From NCBI RefSeq assembly GCF_033473495.1, contig NC_088935.1:1922001-1986000 (forward strand): DNA of 64,000 bases, written 5' to 3'. Of the stretch, positions 46,701-57,065 are shown piece after piece. Position numbers and translations under genes: made by a program. The notes beneath the pieces are model-generated. The model saw only the letters and a program-made list of their open reading frames with translations, made no database searches and was not told the DNA's origin. This DNA is from Cercospora beticola (taxonomy: Eukaryota; Ascomycota; Dothideomycetes; Mycosphaerellales; Mycosphaerellaceae). Each line of letters begins with the position of its first letter. Position 1 is the stretch's first letter.

Positions 46701-47973
46701 CATTACGGCTGTCCTGCTCGCATTTATTAGCGCGGTGTCAAACGCAGAAGAAGAGTCCGTTCTCACCGCTGTACAGCTGCTGTGGATCAATCTGATCATG
46801 GATACAATGGCCGCTCTCGCTCTTGCCACTGACCCACCTAGCCGACAGATCTTGAACCGCAAGCCAGATCCTAAATCGGCACCACTCTTCTCGGTTACTA
46901 TGTGGAAGATGATCATTGGACAAGCCATTTATCAGCTTACTGTGACGCTAATACTCTATTTTGCTGGGCCGAGTATATTGGACTACGAAGGCGAATTGGA
47001 GCATCGTCAACACAGGACTCTCGTCTTCAACACATTCACCTGGATGCAGATTTTCAACGCCTTGAACAATCGCCGTCTCGATAATCGTTTCAATGTCTTC
47101 GAAGGATTGACCCGCAACCTGTTCTTTGTCGGAATTTTCCTGGTCATGATTGGTGGTCAAGTGCTCATTATCTTCGTTGGTGGATGGAACGCCTTCAATG
47201 CCGAGCGTCAGACTGGCAGCCAATGGGGCATTGCATTGGTGCTGGGTGTCCTATCGCTTCCTGTCGGCGTGATAGTCCGGCTGTTTCCCGATGAAATCGC
47301 TGCTAAGCTCGTGCCACCCTTCATCAAGAACTGGTCGCGTAAGAGACAAGACAAGAAGAATCTCATGATCACAGATGAAGAAGGTGCCCAGAATCCATTC
47401 GAGTTCAACCAAGCACTCTACGAGATCAAGGAAGAGTTGGCTTGGCTCAAGAAGTACAAGGGAGGTCGCATCAACAGTCTCAAGTTCGCCGTCACTCACC
47501 CGAAGGAGACTTTCATGCACAGCCGTAGTCCGAGCCGTAGCCGTGCGAGCTCTAGCCTACCAAGAACGCCAAACAACGAACCAGAGGATCACGATGGACA
47601 TTCACCTGCTCCCCCGACTCCAGACTCGCGTCGCAAACGTGGTCGCTCACGATCGAACTCTGCTTTCGCTGGCGCAGCCATGGCAGGTATTGTCGCCGGC
47701 TCGATTGCTGGGGGTTGGTCACCAATTGAGCGAAGAGAGGGCGACAACGACAGTCTGCGCTTCGGCCGCGAACGTTCGAAGAGCGATCTGAGTAAGGAGT
47801 ATCGCCTCGAAACACACCCAGAGACATTGAACAAAGATGAGGTGGTAGTGAAGGAGACGCCGGTCAACACGCAGCATCCTCCCAGTCAGCAGGACGGCAC
47901 CACACCTCAATTTCCGCAAGGCCCGTACAGCGGAGAGCCTAGTTCTGCGAAGAAAGATGATACCGCGCCTTGA
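43705..47973 (+). CDS. PMC1: P-type Ca2+-ATPase, PMC1/PMCA type
   Basis: Calcium pump of the P2B type, in fungi mostly vacuolar, that clears cytosolic Ca2+. 1,422 aa, one exon. The first 270 residues are disordered and Ser-rich. Then FDENKLPEKRVKNIFELMW and TM1-2; the actuator motif ESSATGES; TM4 with VAVPEGLPLAV (about 547-557), the Ca2+-binding site; the phosphorylation site SDKTGTLTQ with Asp592; the nucleotide-binding KGASE; the hinge TGDGTNDAPALK (Asp933); and the C-terminal six helices including QLLWINLIMDTMAALALATDPP. A 250-residue cytosolic tail (LAWLKKYKGGRINSLKFAV, then Ser/Pro-rich) follows. Fungal PMC1s lack the mammalian C-terminal calmodulin site; none is evident here. Long for the family because of both extensions. 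Confidence 0.93.
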   Translation: MADPPDQAPPGLSSDNSKGRQRAPTITIDTSNVRRSTDGARPGEEEGVDTADHGSVSSGLRPSGNSTHATPDLQGKQSFESRDSRPTSPHNVSSPQQWGQSPGAFLSVPTGRSRGGSIDTEETSSVSDTTYVNTQSPSDASKAFGGSSNAEEHAVLSDEEALKPDPGTEGEFHRENNPFAFAPGHLSKLLNPKSFGAFHALGGLAGLEKGLRTDRNSGLSVDENHLQGTVSFEDATHVASPSSDKTVTEEPEMAVGGTDATSGAFDDRKRIFDENKLPEKRVKNIFELMWIAYNDKVLIVLTVAAVIALSLGIYQAIAYSTVEWIEGVAIIVAITVVVMVGAVNDWQKERQFAKLNKKKEARNVKVVRSGRTQEIDVQAILVGDILLVEPGDILPVDGIFITGHGVKCDESSATGESDIMKKTAADEVHRAMEAREPLKKLDPFMISGGKVTEGIGRMVVTAVGTNSTYGRTMLSLQESNDATPLQAKLNNLAEYIAKLGSAAALLLFVVLLIKFLAGLPNNDRTPADKGQQFMRILITAVTIVVVAVPEGLPLAVTLSLAYATKRMLKDNNLVRVLRSCETMGNATTVCSDKTGTLTQNVMTVVAGTVGTSSRFSSRAGGAADDAKPDPNKDVHDNVDDVPTAECIKSLSPAIKDLWKDSIAINSTAFEAEEDGKQIFVGSKTETALLDFSRDYLGMDRIATERSNAEIVQMIPFDSGRKFMAMVIKRKDANGYRLIVKGASEIMLRHCHFIVRDPTQGLEATTMTGENKETLEALIDAYASRSLRTIGFIYRDFDSESWPPRNVRRSEDDRTQAMIEDICKQMTFLGIVGIQDPLRAGVPDAVKDCIMAGVFPRMVTGDNILTAKAIATECGIFTAGGTALEGPEFRRMSKAEQRAIIPKLQVLARSSPDDKKTLVKRLKEMGETVAVTGDGTNDAPALKAADVGFAMNIAGTEVAKEASDIILMDDNFTSIVKALMWGRAVNDAVRKFLQFQITVNITAVLLAFISAVSNAEEESVLTAVQLLWINLIMDTMAALALATDPPSRQILNRKPDPKSAPLFSVTMWKMIIGQAIYQLTVTLILYFAGPSILDYEGELEHRQHRTLVFNTFTWMQIFNALNNRRLDNRFNVFEGLTRNLFFVGIFLVMIGGQVLIIFVGGWNAFNAERQTGSQWGIALVLGVLSLPVGVIVRLFPDEIAAKLVPPFIKNWSRKRQDKKNLMITDEEGAQNPFEFNQALYEIKEELAWLKKYKGGRINSLKFAVTHPKETFMHSRSPSRSRASSSLPRTPNNEPEDHDGHSPAPPTPDSRRKRGRSRSNSAFAGAAMAGIVAGSIAGGWSPIERREGDNDSLRFGRERSKSDLSKEYRLETHPETLNKDEVVVKETPVNTQHPPSQQDGTTPQFPQGPYSGEPSSAKKDDTAP

Positions 47974-48492
47974 AACTTCGGTGATGGACCACAGTACAAA
48001 CACCCACAGGCCTACGAGCCTTCCCGGCAATCCCGCCGCATTGATTTCATAAGCCGTGCCGAGAGCACAACGCCGCGCCGTGAAGAGGCATTTCAGGACA
48101 CTCACAATGCCATCGGTGCACATCTCTGACTCGGATTGCAAGCACAAATTTGTTTGATTAGCATAGCGAAACAGACAACAGAGCAAACCGAAGGGAAGCC
48201 AGCAGTTTGGCGGCCCTTAGACCCATCATCACATGTCGGGACCAGGATATAGAGAATGGCCGTGTTCGGAGGGCCAACATGATCGTCATCACTGCTCACA
48301 GGTGTTGGGCACGGAGATGCCAGAAATGTGTGCATATCATTTGTATAAAAGAACAAGAAAGTCTTGCCGAGGCTCCTATTGGTGGAACTGATCTCACATT
48401 CCGTTTAACCCTCTTCCCTGTATATGCCTCGCAGATCCGTTCAAAAATGTCGGCACACTGTTAACGATGAAATGCTTCTCCTAACGCACCGA
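47974..48492. other. convergent 3' intergenic region
   Basis: 519 bp between the converging stop codons of the calcium pump and the CoA-ligase-like gene. No gene was recognised. Confidence 0.5.
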
Positions 48493-50648
48493 TCATGAGT
48501 TCGCAATCTCAATGACCCTCTTCGCAGCATCCTCAAACTTATCAAATGCATCCAAGCCTAACCCAGACTCGGCAATTGTCTTTTGTCCCACTTCCTCATT
48601 CGTGCCTCGTATCCGTACGACGACGGGAATATTCTTCATATCCACCTCTTTAAACGCCAATAAAATTCCATTCGCAATCATGCCTCCGTCTGTGAGACCG
48701 CCAAAAATATTCACGAAGATGACTTTGACGCGGGGATCTTGTAAAATGAGTTCGAAGCTCTTTTTCACAGTCTCGGAAGTAGCTTTGCCGCCGGTGTCGA
48801 GGAAGTTTGTGGCTGAGCCACCATGTAGTCGGAGTGCGTCGACGGTGTTCATTGCGAGACCGGCTCCGTTGACGAGTGTACCGATTTTGGCGTCTGGGTC
48901 GTCAAATTTGACGTAGACGATGCCATCCTTTTCCGCTTCCACTTCTTCGGGGACTTCCTGGTCTTTTTGTCGTAGGCGATGGATGTCTTCTTGTCGTTTT
49001 GTGCTGCGGTATGCGGCGTCGTCGAACATGAGAGTGAGGGAGGGTTGGTGTAATTTGAGGTTACCGGAGCCGCCGATGGAGAGACAGCCGGAGAGAATGA
49101 TGGCTTCCTTTTCTGTGTACATTTTTGCGAGGGAGGTGATGAGTTGGGTGATTTGTTGACGAGCCGTTTGTTGAGATCCGATTTGGAGGTAGTCGACTGC
49201 AGAAGCTATGAGCGATTCAGAGGGGCCTTCTCGCCAATCGTAGGGAAAGCGCTTGACGCGGGCGTCGATTGTGGAAGGGTCGGCGGTGGGTGCGACGGCG
49301 ATGCAGGGGCAGCGTTCGGTTCGATCGACGATGATGCCTACATAGTAGCCGTCTTTGGGAGACTCATCGAGTGCGAGGGTGACACCCTGGATCTTGGAGA
49401 GGTAGGGGAAGAGTGGGACTGGCGTGAGCTCGGGGGCGATGTGCAGTCCACGTTGCTGTTGTGTCTGTTGTCGCGGGCGAAGGACTGGACCTGATCGGGC
49501 TGATGCTGGACTTCGACGCAGGGTGTGATATCCGCGCTTCTGTGTAGCCTGGGCGTTCTGTTGAATCTTATTGACGTCGCGGCCGCTCTGTGACAAGAGT
49601 GTCTTCATAATGCCACCAAAGTTCTCTGGATGATCGATCATGGTAGCACCGGCCTCCTTGAGTACGCTGTACTTTTCGTGAGAGTTGTGCTCACCCCGAG
49701 CTGCCCATGCACCTGCATGTCCCATAACTGTGTTCGGTCTTGCGCACTTGCCGCCGACGAGGGCTGCAATGGGCTTTGGGTTCTTTTCTCGCTTCAGGTA
49801 ATCCTTAATCCAGTCTGCTGCGTCTTCTTCTGCCTTGCCTCCAACTTCTCCAATCAGAACGATGCCTTCCGTCTCATCGTCCTTCTCGAAGACCCTAAGA
49901 GCATCCACAAGATTGGTACCTGCCACGATATCGCCGCCCATTCCAATTACCAGACTTTGGCCAAGACCTGCTCTTGTGATGGAGGCAACCGCTTCGTAGG
50001 AAAGAGTGCCAGACTTTGCAGCAATGCCAATGTGACCTGGAGCAAATGTAGGCAGTGGCTGAAAACCGATTCGACAAAACCCAATTGGTGCAATGATTCC
50101 TGGTGCATTGGCGCCAACCAGTCTCGACTTGGATTGGGTTTTCAATATACTTGCAACCTGTGGCATGTCAGCGAATGTGTGGAAGCCTGACTAGTGCTCA
50201 CGCTCACCCTCATCATATCATGCACGGGGATATGCTCAGCAACAGAAACAATCAGCGGGATCTCAGCCTCAATGGCATCTTCGATGGCTTTCGCACATTG
50301 TGATGCTGCCACGAAGACTGCTGTAGCGTCTGGCTTGAGCTGCTCTTTGGCTTTCTTCATATCTGGCAGCAGAGGGAGACCAATGTGCTCCCCCTCCTTG
50401 CCAGGCGTCACACCACCAACGATGTTGGTGCCATATGCTAAGCTGTCCTTCGCGTTTCCCGTGGCAACTCGCCCTGTGAAGCCCTGGTACATAACACGCG
50501 TGTGCTTGCCAATCTTGAGATTGTGCACCGTGTCATCGTACGAAGCTCTCAGCGGCGAGCTCGAGAAGGGTCTTGTGGAGTTCTGCGGTATACATCGTGT
50601 CGTCTGTGTGAGACGTGAAGCTCGTGAGCTTCTGACAGCCGTGGCCAT
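48493..50648 (-). CDS. succinyl-CoA ligase-like alpha-beta fusion, mitochondrial
   Basis: Exons 50648-50208 and 50157-48493 give 701 aa. Residues 1-45 are an Arg/Ser presequence (ends RPFSSSPLR). About 46-360 is a succinyl-CoA ligase alpha subunit: CoA-binding GFTGRVATGNAKDSLAYGTNIVGG, then VTPGKEG, KSGTLSYEAV and the phosphohistidine loop VMGHAGA. About 361-405 is Arg-rich and looks like a second presequence (KRGYHTLRRSPASARSG). About 405-701 is a beta subunit starting only midway through the ATP-grasp domain (YYVGIIVDRTER) and ending with a complete CoA-ligase domain (LVNGAGLAMNTVDALRLHGG; VNIFGG; VVVRIRGTNEE). The first ~120 beta residues are absent, and the metal-binding EINPL is replaced by LSGCL. 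Nucleotide binding is therefore doubtful. Normal SCS subunits are separate genes. Activity and role are unknown; the gene fusion itself is plainly seen. Confidence 0.85.
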
Positions 50649-51193
50649 GACGTTACACAGCTTCTTTCTGCAGCGGCGCGCGAAGTGAATGAGTGATGCT
50701 TGAGGAGAAGGAATGAGGATGGAGAGGAGAGAGAGGTCGAGAGGGTGCAGAAAGGGCCGTGTCTCATTGAGCCGCACGCGACATCATGGTCCAGTTTGCT
50801 TTTATACCAGTTTACCGACAACCGCGTCGACGTGAAGCTTCGCGGGAATAATTTCATCGCCGGGAATGCCGACATCGGCAGCCAGCAGCAGACGTGCTGG
50901 CGTGCAGCTCCTGCCTGTTCCTGAATGTAGCGACATTGCCTCGACGCGGGTGCTGGGAATAATCGCAACTCCGGAGGCGTAGCATCGCTGTTGAAAATTC
51001 ATCGTGCCTTCCCTGTTCAATGTCGCTGTTGCTGCTGTTCTCGCCTGCAGCCAAAAATGACGTCGCCTCCATTGCTCCTGCTTTCCCCAGCTTTCGGCGC
51101 GACCCGCAGCAAACACAAAAAGATCTAGATTGCCATGTGCGTTCATGCTTGCTGACCGACAGAGGCTCCATTGCCATTGCTCCCCAGCACCTC
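50649..51193. promoter_or_regulatory. divergent promoter region
   Basis: 545 bp between the divergent starts of the CoA-ligase-like gene and the small coiled-coil gene. The plus-strand frame stays open up to 51020, but there it starts from non-preferred or weak sites, so I treat it as 5' leader. Confidence 0.4.
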
Positions 51194-51709
51194 ATGTCTC
51201 CCGCCAACGTCGCCGAGTCGCTCGGCAAGCTCAAGATCGCCGACAACATCAAGTCGCGCAAGCCCGAGCCCGCCGAGTCATGGGAGGATGAGGTGGATGC
51301 CGCTGCCGACGAGAACGAGGACAATGGGGCCGCCTCCACCCCCGCCCGTCCGTCCACAGCCAATCTGCCGGGTCCTCCTCCGCCGACACCCTCCTCGCCC
51401 ACTGATGCTAGGCAGCGTGAATTTCACTACCAAAACTTTGGGCCCTTAGGCTTAGAGAGCCCGCCTCAGAACTCGTCCCCTCGCGGCAGTGAGACGCCAG
51501 AACGAAGGCCAGAAAAGACAACTGCGGTCGCTTCACGACTCATCGCCGCTGGGTTGGGGCAGAGAGCACCGAAGCGCACTCCAGAACAGCGGGAATATGA
51601 TCAGGCGATGAAGGTGCAGGAGAAGAAGAAACGCGATCAGGCCAAGGCTGAGGAAGAGCGGAAGCAACGAGAGGCAGAAGCCGCGAAGAAAGCCATCTGG
51701 GACGACTAG
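51194..51709 (+). CDS. small acidic/basic hypothetical protein
   Basis: 171 aa, unrecognised. Starts MSPANVAESLGKLKIADNIK, a plausible short helix, followed by ESWEDEVDAAADENED (acidic), a Pro-rich linker, FHYQNFGPLGLESPP, AASRLI-type helix (VASRLIAAGLGQRAPKRTPEQ) and a C-terminal charged coiled helix (KVQEKKKRDQAKAEEERKQ) ending in KKAIWDD. The frame is open further upstream, but the ATG at 51194 begins the protein-like part. It resembles a conserved fungal small protein by style only; no function is assigned. Confidence 0.6.
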   Translation: MSPANVAESLGKLKIADNIKSRKPEPAESWEDEVDAAADENEDNGAASTPARPSTANLPGPPPPTPSSPTDARQREFHYQNFGPLGLESPPQNSSPRGSETPERRPEKTTAVASRLIAAGLGQRAPKRTPEQREYDQAMKVQEKKKRDQAKAEEERKQREAEAAKKAIWDD

Positions 51710-51852
51710 CACTGTCGCCCGCATTCAACATCGATATATTGTACGAAGCACAGTCGTGGGCAAAAGATCAACATGTGGGATAGCATAGCAGGGAAGCATA
51801 TTATGGCATCTGGGATATATCTACTGGCACTTTTCTGCCTGATACACGACTT

Positions 51853-53412
51853 CTACAACTTGGAGCCAGGCGTCATCATAAGCTCCTTGAGCTTCCGCTC
51901 ATAATTCTTGCCCAGTTGTCGGACCATGAGATCAAGCATGACATCCTCACTGCCGCCAGGCACGCGGTTGCCGTTGACTTCTCTCCACATTCTCTCGGCA
52001 ATCTCACCCTGGCCGGAGCGAGTGTAACCGTTTCCTCCGAAGAGTAACACGGCACAGTCGGCACACTCTTTCAGCTGCAAAAATCAGCATGCTTTCGAAG
52101 ATCACACTGCACGCTCTGAACTGGACTTACCACCATGGCCGCATTCGCCTTTGCTCCTGCCGTCAAGCCTCCAAGCTCGCGGTCCGCATCTTCCTTCTTC
52201 ATTTTGGTCATCTGGAAGATGAACTGTTCGATCCAAGCTTGCTGCGATTCGAGCAGAAGTCCGGCCTTAGCCAAGCGATGTCGGACGACTGGCTGCTCGA
52301 AAAGTGTCTTTCCGAACGCTTCTCGCTTGAGCACATACCCGAATGCCGAGCCAAGCGCTACACGAGCCTGTCGTGTTGCGCCGATAGCGATGCTAAGGCG
52401 CTCATGGTTGAAGTTGGTCATGATGTACAGCATTCCTGACAATGTATCAGCAAAACATTGGCAGGTAAGGTGAGAGACCACATCTTACCTTTCCCCTCTT
52501 CACCAATGAGGTTTTCGACGGGCACTTCAACATCGTCAAGCTCGATAAAGGTCGTGCCAGCACTGATTTGTCCTGAAACCTTCAATCGCCTCATCTCGAC
52601 ACCCTTGTGCCCCTTCAGAGGAACCACCAGTAGTGACAGACCCGCTGCTCCGGGCCCTCCAGTGCGCACGGCCATGCACGCGTTGTCACTCCAGAACCCG
52701 TTTGTAATCCTGGAAAGCGTCAGAATCAGAAGCACTTTCCGGATCGAAGAATCGCTCCAACTCACCATTTCTTCGTGCCGTTAACGATGAACTTCTTGCC
52801 ATCCTTGCTCCTGACTGCGGTGGTGCGGATGTTCGCAACATCGGAACCAGCATCCGGTTCTGTAATGGCAATACATGTGCGTTTTCTTCCGGTCAGAAGA
52901 TCAGGCAAGAACTTCTTCTTCAATTGCTCGTTTCCAAACTTGATAATCGGTGGCACACCTTTTCAGTCCATTATCAGTCCGACATTTCACAGCAAATTTC
53001 CAGTACCCATCTCGATCTTACCAAACGCCATTCCCGTCGTCAAACTACCACTAGGCCCCGCCAATCCAGACGAAATCAGCTCATCTCCATAGATATAATT
53101 ATGCCAATTCGTGAAATCTTCCACTTTGGTCCCTAGAATATCGTAGATCCCTGCAGCATGCAATTCTTTGACTGGCAGGGGAGCAGGCAGAGAAGGAATC
53201 AACATATTATGCTTGGAAAATGTCTCAAAGACGTGTGCTGGTATGGTTTCCTCTTTCTCCCAATCCCAAGCATGTTGTGTCAAATGCTCTTGGATGAAAG
53301 AGTGGCATTTCTCTTGCCATTGCTTCAGTTCTGGTGTGAGCCAGAAACTGGGGAGACCATTCTTCCACGGTGGTTCGGCGAAGGGTACGGCGACTTGAGT
53401 TTTGGCTGTCAT
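51853..53412 (-). CDS. peroxisomal acyl-CoA dehydrogenase
   Basis: FAD-dependent acyl-CoA dehydrogenase. Exons 53412-53022, 52958-52766, 52709-52489, 52435-52131 and 52074-51853 give 443 aa, the family size. Motifs: the FAD/substrate signature CIAITEPDAGSDVANI, then KWITNGFWSDN, VEVPVENLIGEEGKG and REAFGKTLFEQPVVRHRLA, and the C-terminal FGGNGYTRSGQGEIAERMWRE. The Glu of NHERLSIAIG aligns with the catalytic base of the isovaleryl/long-chain type, whereas the medium-chain YEGT position reads PGGSE. The protein ends in SKL, a canonical PTS1, so it should go to peroxisomes rather than mitochondria. Tandem behind hmgA on the same strand. Substrate unknown. Confidence 0.9.
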
Positions 53413-53819
53413 GTTTGTGCGCTTTTGCTGTGAATTCGGAAGATATTTCAAGATGAGAAAATTGAAGAGATATCTTTAGCGACCGGGATGGTGATGTAGA
53501 CTTCCGCGACGTGGAATCACACGTGGTGTACTTCTGGTTGCTGCCGACTCTCGACTGCAGAGTCGGTAGCCAGACCATGGCCTCGGATAGCTGTGGGGCT
53601 CAGAGAAGCAGGGTTCACGCTATCCGAGGAGCTTTACTCCGTTTGTGGGGAGATCTGGGGTCTCGATTATTATTCCCGTGTTAGCCTAGTCTCCGGCATC
53701 GCTTGCACATGAAATGTGAAAGCCATTCGTGAACTTTTATGAAAACTATGCAAAATAGGTGAATTTGTTCATACTTGATAATCGGATACCATTTGCATGC
53801 AATGGCTATAGATTCCAAC
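53413..53819 (-). promoter_or_regulatory. promoter of the acyl-CoA dehydrogenase gene with two inverted repeats
   Basis: 407 bp between hmgA and the dehydrogenase. It contains two close inverted repeats: CCTCGGATAGC (53581) with GCTATCCGAGG (53619), and CCGACTCT (53544) with AGAGTCGG (53559). The first pair places two CCTCGG cores head to head, about 170-220 bp upstream of the ATG. CCTCGG is the known target of the FarA/FarB fatty-acid regulators in Aspergillus. Binding here is inference. Confidence 0.55.
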
Positions 53820-55247
53820 TTATGAGTAGTGGGGTAATTGCTGTTTATCTGCTTCTTCAGTGCTGGCGGCATGTGTGCCATTTGTTCCGCCTTTCTTGAG
53901 ATTGGCCTTGCCTGGCCAGTGCGGCTTCAATGGCTCCCAGGACTCTGCATTGTAATCCTCCTGGACCTTCTTACACTGGTTTAGACCCCACTCCGTAACG
54001 CCGACCATCAAAGACGATTCGAACATGAAAGCCATGCTGTTGTCACCCACCTTTGCTGGCTTCAGCTCTGCATTACTCGCTTTCTCGTGTGTCGATGCAT
54101 CTGGTCCATGCGCACTCATCACGTTGTGAAGAGAGGCACCTGCAGGCTGGAAACCTCCGCCGGTCTTTGCGTCATACTGGCCGTGGATGAGGCCCATGAA
54201 TTCAGACATAGTATTGCGGTGGTACCACGGCGGGCGGAAGGTGTCTTCGGCGACCAGCCATCGAGGTGGGAAGATGACAAAGTCTGCCACAGCTGTGCCG
54301 GGGTGATCGGACTGAGCCGTCAAGACAGTGAAGATGCTGGGATCTGGGTGGTCGTAGGATATCGAGCCAATGGTGTTGAACCGTCCTAGGTCGTACTTGT
54401 ATGGATAGTAATTGCCGTGCCATGCAACGACGTCGAACGGAGTGTGATTTTGCTTGGCCGCGAAGAGTGTCCCTGAGAATTTGGCAAAGAGCGTATGCTC
54501 ATTCTCGGTATCCTCGTCAAAGGCGGCGACTGGAGCTTGAAAGTCGCGTGCATTCGCCAGACCATTGGAGCCAATGGGCCCGAGGTCTGGCAGCTCAAAG
54601 TGGCCTTGGTAGAGTTCAAGCACGAAGCCACGTACAGGACCGTCGGGTAGTGTAATGCGGTGTCGAATGCCTCTCGGGATCACGCAAATCTCATTGGGCC
54701 TCACCAGGAGTTTGCCCAACTCAGTCTGGACATCCAGAGCACCATGCTGCGGCACAATCAGAAGATCGCCGTCTGCGCTGTAGAAAGCATGCCTCTCGTC
54801 CATATCCTTGCCTGCAGCATAGATGAGGATGCCCAGACCGGTCTTCATAGTTGGATCACCCGCTCCCGCCACCAACTTCAGGCTGTGTATCCAATCGACA
54901 GTCTCATCGAGATCGAAGGGGTTCCATCGCAGCTGGTTGGGGATCTGATGCCATTTGGCATCTCGCAGCCCACCAGGGTTCAGGTCGTACGAAGAGCTCT
55001 CTCGAGGCTCGAAGTTGGAGTGTGCGCTCGCGGGGAGGATGCGGTACAGCCAGGACTGCTTGTTCTCGTGTCGTGGTGCGGTAAACGCTGTGCCGGACAG
55101 CTTCTCGTTGTATAGACCGTATGCCGGCTTCTGAGGGTTGTTGGCACCGACAGGCAAGGCGCCATCGACTGCCTCCGTCTCGTGGTAGCAGCCGAAGCCG
55201 TTCTGGTACCTGTACTTCTCGGCGCGATTGAACTGTGTGACGGGCAT
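53820..55247 (-). CDS. hmgA: homogentisate 1,2-dioxygenase
   Basis: Ring-cleavage enzyme of tyrosine/phenylalanine catabolism (homogentisate to maleylacetoacetate), non-heme Fe(II), cytosolic. 475 aa, one exon, starting [19 protein letters not shown]. Iron ligands are visible: [16 protein letters not shown] (His about 343 and Glu six residues later) and [14 protein letters not shown] (His). The cupin-like core includes [20 protein letters not shown] and [12 protein letters not shown]. The C-terminal 25 residues ([19 protein letters not shown]) are a fungal-style extension. Divergent from fahA with 465 bp between starts, which suggests co-induction. Clear call. Confidence 0.97.
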   Translation of the reverse strand: MPVTQFNRAEKYRYQNGFGCYHETEAVDGALPVGANNPQKPAYGLYNEKLSGTAFTAPRHENKQSWLYRILPASAHSNFEPRESSSYDLNPGGLRDAKWHQIPNQLRWNPFDLDETVDWIHSLKLVAGAGDPTMKTGLGILIYAAGKDMDERHAFYSADGDLLIVPQHGALDVQTELGKLLVRPNEICVIPRGIRHRITLPDGPVRGFVLELYQGHFELPDLGPIGSNGLANARDFQAPVAAFDEDTENEHTLFAKFSGTLFAAKQNHTPFDVVAWHGNYYPYKYDLGRFNTIGSISYDHPDPSIFTVLTAQSDHPGTAVADFVIFPPRWLVAEDTFRPPWYHRNTMSEFMGLIHGQYDAKTGGGFQPAGASLHNVMSAHGPDASTHEKASNAELKPAKVGDNSMAFMFESSLMVGVTEWGLNQCKKVQEDYNAESWEPLKPHWPGKANLKKGGTNGTHAASTEEADKQQLPHYS

Positions 55248-55712
55248 GGTGATGATGATGGAGAGAAGAAAATGAGGTACTTGCCTGAGAACAACGGGAC
55301 TACAACTGCGTCGCTCTTATGGCAGGCAGTGCTGACCGAAAGTCCCGCGCAACAGCTCCAGCTCAGCATTCCGTGATGCAATTCCGCCTACAAAAGGTTA
55401 CCGCAGGCTCATCGTGCAGTGTCATCTCTCGATGTGCCAGGGTTCGATCTCGGGTTAAGCGCGACGGGCGGCCGCTTTCCGCGCGCAACATTGCGCCAAA
55501 GCCATCAGTAGCCATCAACACCGACGTTGTCCATAATAAGTTCGGTGCAAGATGCCCTGCCAACACGCTGCCATTAGCTTTGCCACTGCGTCTGGTCGCT
55601 ACAGCTTTGAGCACACGGCGAGAGCTCCCGCAGCTCCTGATCATCCTCCCTGAGCCGCATCTCGTCCCCCGCCTCCACCCTCACCAACAAGCTGGCCAAG
55701 ATACGCTCCATC
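55248..55712. promoter_or_regulatory. shared divergent promoter hmgA / fahA
   Basis: 465 bp between two catabolic start codons, so both promoters overlap here. It contains TTCCGCGCGCAACATTGCGCC (about 55478), a GC-rich partly palindromic block that could be an operator. No CCTCGG core was seen. Confidence 0.5.
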
Positions 55713-57065
55713 ATGGCGCCTCTCAAGAGTTGGCTCCAGATTGACCCCTTGAGTCACTTCTCCCTGCACAACATTCCGTTCGGAATCATATCGACACAGT
55801 CTTCGAAGCAACCGCGACCTGCCATTGCCATTGGGGATCATGCATTGGACCTTCACGCTTTCACAGAAGGGAATGGCTTCGCCAAGCTTTCTGCCATCCA
55901 GCCTCACCAGGCAGTCTTCTCCTCCCCCACCTTGAACGCCTTTGCGGCACTCGGACGTCCTGTTCACAAGGTTGTGCGCGAGTACATTCAGAGCGTACTG
56001 CTCAAAGATGGACCATTCCCGGAAGTGCTAGAACGGAACGAGGCCTTGCAGAAGCAGGCCCTTCTTCCTCTTGATCAGGTTCAAACACATTTACCTATGC
56101 AGATAGGTGACTATACGGTACGTTTGATCGTCTCTCAATGACAGCCTGAGCTGACTTTTGAGCAGGACTTCTACGCAGGCTTGAATCATGCATACAATGT
56201 CGGTGTCCTTTTCCGCGGTGCAGCGAACGCATTGCAGCCGAACTACAAGCACCTCCCCGTAGGCTACCACGGACGTGCCAGCTCTGTGGTCGTTTCTGGC
56301 ACGCCCATTCGAAGGCCTACAGGGCAAATACTAGCCAACCCAGCAGCTGAGAAGAAGCAGCCAATCCTCAGTCCATGCAAGAAGCTGGACATCGAGCTGG
56401 AGCTCGGCTGCTTTGTCTGCAAACCCAATCAAATGGGACAACCCATCAGTGTTGATGACGCACCGGATCATCTATTCGGCGTGGTTCTAATGAATGACTG
56501 GTCCGCTCGCGACATCCAGGCCTGGGAATATGTGCCACTAGGTCCATTCAACTCGAAGAACTTCGGCACCACCATCTCACCTTGGGTCGTCTTGATGGAT
56601 GCTCTCGAGCCGTTCAAGACTTCCGGCATCCCAAACGACACTGAACTGCTGCCATATCTTAATGAGAAGGGACGAGAGTCGCATTACAAAATCGACTTGT
56701 CGTTCGCTCTCACGCCATCGTCTGGCGACACTACCATACTTTCTCGAACGTCAGCGACACAGCTGCTATTCTCCTTCCCACAGATGCTCGCTCATCACAC
56801 GATTGGCGGGTGTCCATTCAATGTAGGTGATCTCATGGGATCTGGAACGATCAGTGGCACAACGAAAGAGGAGAAAGGAGCTTTGTTGGAACAGACGGAG
56901 AACGGCAAGGAAGACGTGAAGCTCGTTGGAGGCGAGACTCGCAAATTCCTCGAGGATGGGGATACTGTCTCCTTGACCGGACACTGTGGGTCTGAGAACG
57001 GTGCGATTGTGGGTTTTGGCCAATGCATTGGCCGCATCGAACCTGCCCTGGATATCAAATTCTGA
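55713..57065 (+). CDS. fahA: fumarylacetoacetase
   Basis: Last enzyme of the homogentisate route (fumarylacetoacetate to fumarate and acetoacetate). Exons 55713-56117 and 56166-57065 (intron GTACGT..GAGCAG, phase 0) give 434 aa. The N-terminal SH3-like domain (NIPFGIISTQ, AIGDHALDL) precedes the catalytic beta-roll. Motifs: IGDYTDFYAGLNHAYNVG (metal-binding Asp and catalytic His), LPVGYHGRASSVVVSGTPI, the acidic metal ligands DIELELGCFV and NDWSARDIQAWEYVPLGPF, then SFPQMLAHHTIGGCPFNVGDLMGSGTISG and the C-terminal GFGQCIGRIEPAL. Identification is certain. Confidence 0.97.

Noticed and set aside
55425..55460. Second tRNA-like string (GGGTTCGATCTC) in the hmgA-fahA promoter.
   Set aside because: No cloverleaf; the upstream sequence does not pair.
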